64,000 nt of DNA from positions 124,001 to 188,000 of the forward strand of contig NBAZ01000015.1 in the NCBI GenBank assembly GCA_002794735.1. The letters run 5' to 3'. This stretch comes from Pyrrhoderma lamaoense. Taxonomy: Eukaryota > Basidiomycota > Agaricomycetes > Hymenochaetales > Hymenochaetaceae. Shown here piece by piece: positions 61,639 through 64,000 of this stretch. The first letter of the stretch is position 1; the number at the start of each line of letters is the position of its first letter. Under the pieces are notes generated by a model. The model was not told the DNA's origin, ran no database searches, and saw nothing but the letters and a program-made list of their open reading frames with translations. Made by a program: the position numbers and the translations under genes.

Positions 61639-63198
61639 ATGTCGGACCTCCAAGCGACTATATCACGACCTGATATCCAAAGTCTACCTAATGAAGTATT
61701 GCTCATAGTTTTTGACTATGTCGAGAAGACTCCTTCACTCAGAAGTGTTGCCGTGACTAATAAGCGCTTTCATGGACTTGTTATTGATAGGCTCTGGAGG
61801 CGAGTGGATGATAAGAATGTAAATTGCCTTCTTTGGATCCTCCTAGGTGAGAAGGCAGCAAAAAAAGATCACTTTGTCGCTGGCTAACTACATCACGACA
61901 GATAGCAACCGTACAAAGGATGCAGAGGACAGTAAAGAGCGATACGAACGATACAAGAGATATGTGCAATCCGTACGTGAGATCAGATTGTATAAAGAAC
62001 TATTGGTTCGGGTGATTGGATGCTATTCAACAGACGACAACCCTTTATTTCCTTCTTTGAAACACGTTGAGATAAGTCTCAAACCAGAACATGACGGTGA
62101 TTATGTCAGGGAAGGCTTGCCGTTACTTCAAAAGGGTGTGAAGTCCGTATGTGTCTATATACAAAAACCTTGTTCCACCTTTGGAGATTATCAGAATCCT
62201 GAGGGAATTGTGATAGCCGAACTGGTTAAGAAGATTCCCGAGCTGAAAAAACTGAAAATAATCCGTGATGAAAGACGATATTCCATGGATTTACCGAGAA
62301 TTCCAATAAACAAGGAACTTGAAGGCCCGCTAAGCAATATGGGATCTTTGGTTTCCGTTACTCTATCTGCCAGCTACCTTAATGGCCCGACATATGTTAC
62401 ATTGTCGGGACTCCCAAATTTGGAGAAGATTTCCATATCTTATGAGCCCACAATCTCTAGTTATGCTGACTTTGATTATTCGAACCCAGTCACTGATTTA
62501 AAAAGTCGAATTGGCTCAGCAGTATTCCCAAAACTATCGAAGTTTTGCTTTCTAACGACTCTCCAAGATCTAAACGAATTCTTAGAAGAGGACGATTTCC
62601 ATTTCTGGGGACAATTAATATATTTCACCGCATGCCTCCCTCACGCGGCCAGCGCATCTTTCTTGGAGGAATGCCTCATTAAACTTAACAAAAAATGTCC
62701 AAACCTTGAGCTTCTCTCTTTTGGCTGGATCGGGCCAGGACTAACAGACACTTTCAGCCAAGATCTACTTACCTCGAGTAAGGAGTTTACAATGAAGGCT
62801 TTCGAGCCAATCACATCGATGATCAACCTCAAGCATCTTTATATCGAACGTGGTCTTGTGTTTGGAGCAATCTGTGATGCAGAATTTATGGAGACGATTA
62901 AAAAATGTCCACGATTGACTGGGCTATCGTTCATCGCAGATGGAGCTCGTTTTACCCCCTCTTGTCTTCTCCTGCTCGCAGAAGCTTGTTCAAACCTTTC
63001 ACATCTCAGAATCAAAATCTATCTTGATGAGAATGGCAGTGTGCCACGTTGAACGAGCCATTCGCAAAGTTTTCGAATTTAACTCACAGTACTATAATTT
63101 TTCGAGATGCACATTCTGAAGATAAAGAAACCCAAAGGCGTTTCGCTGAGTTCCTAACACAAATTAATTATCTAAACTCCTCAGAAAAGGTTTTATAA
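61639..63198 (+). CDS. F-box protein with leucine-rich C-terminal region
   Basis: MSDLQATISRPDIQSLPNEV begins an F-box: LPNEVLLIVFDYVEKTPSLR, SVAVTNKRFHGLVIDRLWRR (residues about 15-55). F-box proteins bind Skp1 and hand substrates to SCF ubiquitin ligases. At about 61860 a run of seven A shifts the frame; six would keep it. The long second part has LRR-like lines: LFPSLKHVEISLKPEHDGDY, VKKIPELKKLKIIRDERRYS, NMGSLVSVTLSASYLNGPTY, LSGLPNLEKISISYEPTISS, KKCPNLELLSFGWIGPGLTD, MINLKHLYIERGLVFGAICD, ACSNLSHLRIKIYLDENGSV. At about 63051 a second one-base break leads to the true C-terminus, NEPFAKFSNLTHSTIIFRDA and RRFAEFLTQINYLNSSEKVL, stop 63196-63198. About 520 residues. The substrate is unknown. 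Confidence 0.82.
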
Positions 63199-64000
63199 TG
63201 AAAGAAGAGGTAAGAACAGGATGCAACTAACACTGTCAAGTTTTACTCATGTTCACTGCTCTTCTTTCAGATTATCAGGGAATTTACTCCTTAGTTTTCC
63301 TTGTACGACATTTTGCCATAGTATCATTTTTATCTACGTAAGATAGTATAAATTGAAGGTTTCCAGTATATCCAGATACAGAATGAAAGTAATAAACAAA
63401 AGTTTCAGAGCATTATATATCACAAGCACTGTGATTTGCGAGTACTTTCGCTAATGATTATAGAGAAAGACTTGTATTCAATAAGAAACTACTTTTCAAC
63501 ATGAGAAAGGGAAATACATCTCAGGAATGAACGTCATTATTTAATCTCGAAGATCAGAGAACATACAAGAATTAAATTGGTAATATAAGTTGTAGAATGT
63601 TCTGAACGTACCTACTGACTTGGTCCATTATGAAATTGGTACGAATGCTCATACCCACGATGTCTGTATATCTGAAGGCTATCATGACACACCCTAGTGA
63701 TCTAATACACCATATACTACACGATAGCTTAATTTGCTTCCCGTTATAGATCTGTGAACTCAGCTATTCCTGGATCAAGTAAAACATGCTATGAGTTCTC
63801 CGAACTGCTGACTAGCTTGCCATCCTAAGAGATACGAGATGCGACGTTGCAAAATATATCCGATTATCTGTATACTGAGGAACAGCCTAGGGTGTATGCG
63901 TATTCATACAGCATGTTGTAGTATTTTCTCAGTATAAGATCCTATTCGAATGTAATGCATGTATCTTATGTATTTCTGTAGATGACGTGCTCGTTTAGTT
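63199..64000. other. downstream flank, no gene seen
   Basis: AT-rich DNA from the F-box stop codon to the window edge. I find no coding, tRNA or repeat signal. Confidence 0.5.

Noticed and set aside
1..64000. Programmed ribosomal frameshifting as an explanation for the many frame breaks
   Set aside because: The breaks share no slippery heptamer, stop-codon context or downstream structure; they sit beside varied short base runs and occur in unrelated genes.
1..64000. CRISPR arrays, bacterial operons or phage genes
   Set aside because: The DNA is intron-bearing fungal sequence; no regularly spaced repeats or prokaryotic gene arrangement were found.

Overview
The window reads as nuclear DNA of a filamentous basidiomycete fungus. 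The signs are a class I hydrophobin, a pair of SigF-type NTF2-like proteins, a TKL-type kinase of the HGDIRG type, F-box/LRR genes, and genes cut by many short GT-AG introns (mostly about 45-75 nt, some with a visible CTAAT/CTGAT branch site). Bases are moderately AT-rich. The class cannot be settled from the sequence alone.

Layout. 1-2362 (-): 3'-truncated mitochondrial tRNA-modification gene MTO1. 2363-6796: long non-coding stretch with a CT tract. 6797-12875 (+): very large membrane protein with disordered Ser/Gly/Glu-rich arms. 13731-15710 (-): MFS transporter. 17188-18492 (+): short-chain dehydrogenase. 18712-18798 (+): intron-containing tRNA-Ala(AGC). 19447-21731 (-): a gene I read as a protein kinase joined to a Ser-rich linker and two double-stranded-RNA-binding domains. 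22566-26493 (-): bifunctional lysine-ketoglutarate reductase/saccharopine dehydrogenase. 27456-29730 (+): tandem NTF2-like pair. 30803-31408 (-): hydrophobin. 32816-34269 (-): SLC25-type carrier. 34585-38471 (+): BAR-like coiled-coil phosphoprotein. 39526-41482 (-): EOS1-type membrane protein. 43269-44770 (-): polytopic membrane protein. 44771-53272: gene-poor, with two weak coding segments. 53273-53713 (+): small gene. 53797-54988 (-): cyclophilin H. 55513-58690 (+): copper amine oxidase. 59254-63198: a small unknown gene and two LRR-like genes, one with an F-box.

Most long genes keep protein homology and intact splice sites but change reading frame once to several times without an intron. 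Almost every change is explained by one base missing next to a short run of identical bases. I read this as consensus error in the sequence rather than gene decay, so the gene models below are drawn through these breaks and each break is named. There is no operon logic. The genes are ordinary metabolism, membrane and regulatory genes lying side by side. The most unusual item is the kinase-dsRBD protein, which recalls animal PKR with its domains in the opposite order.
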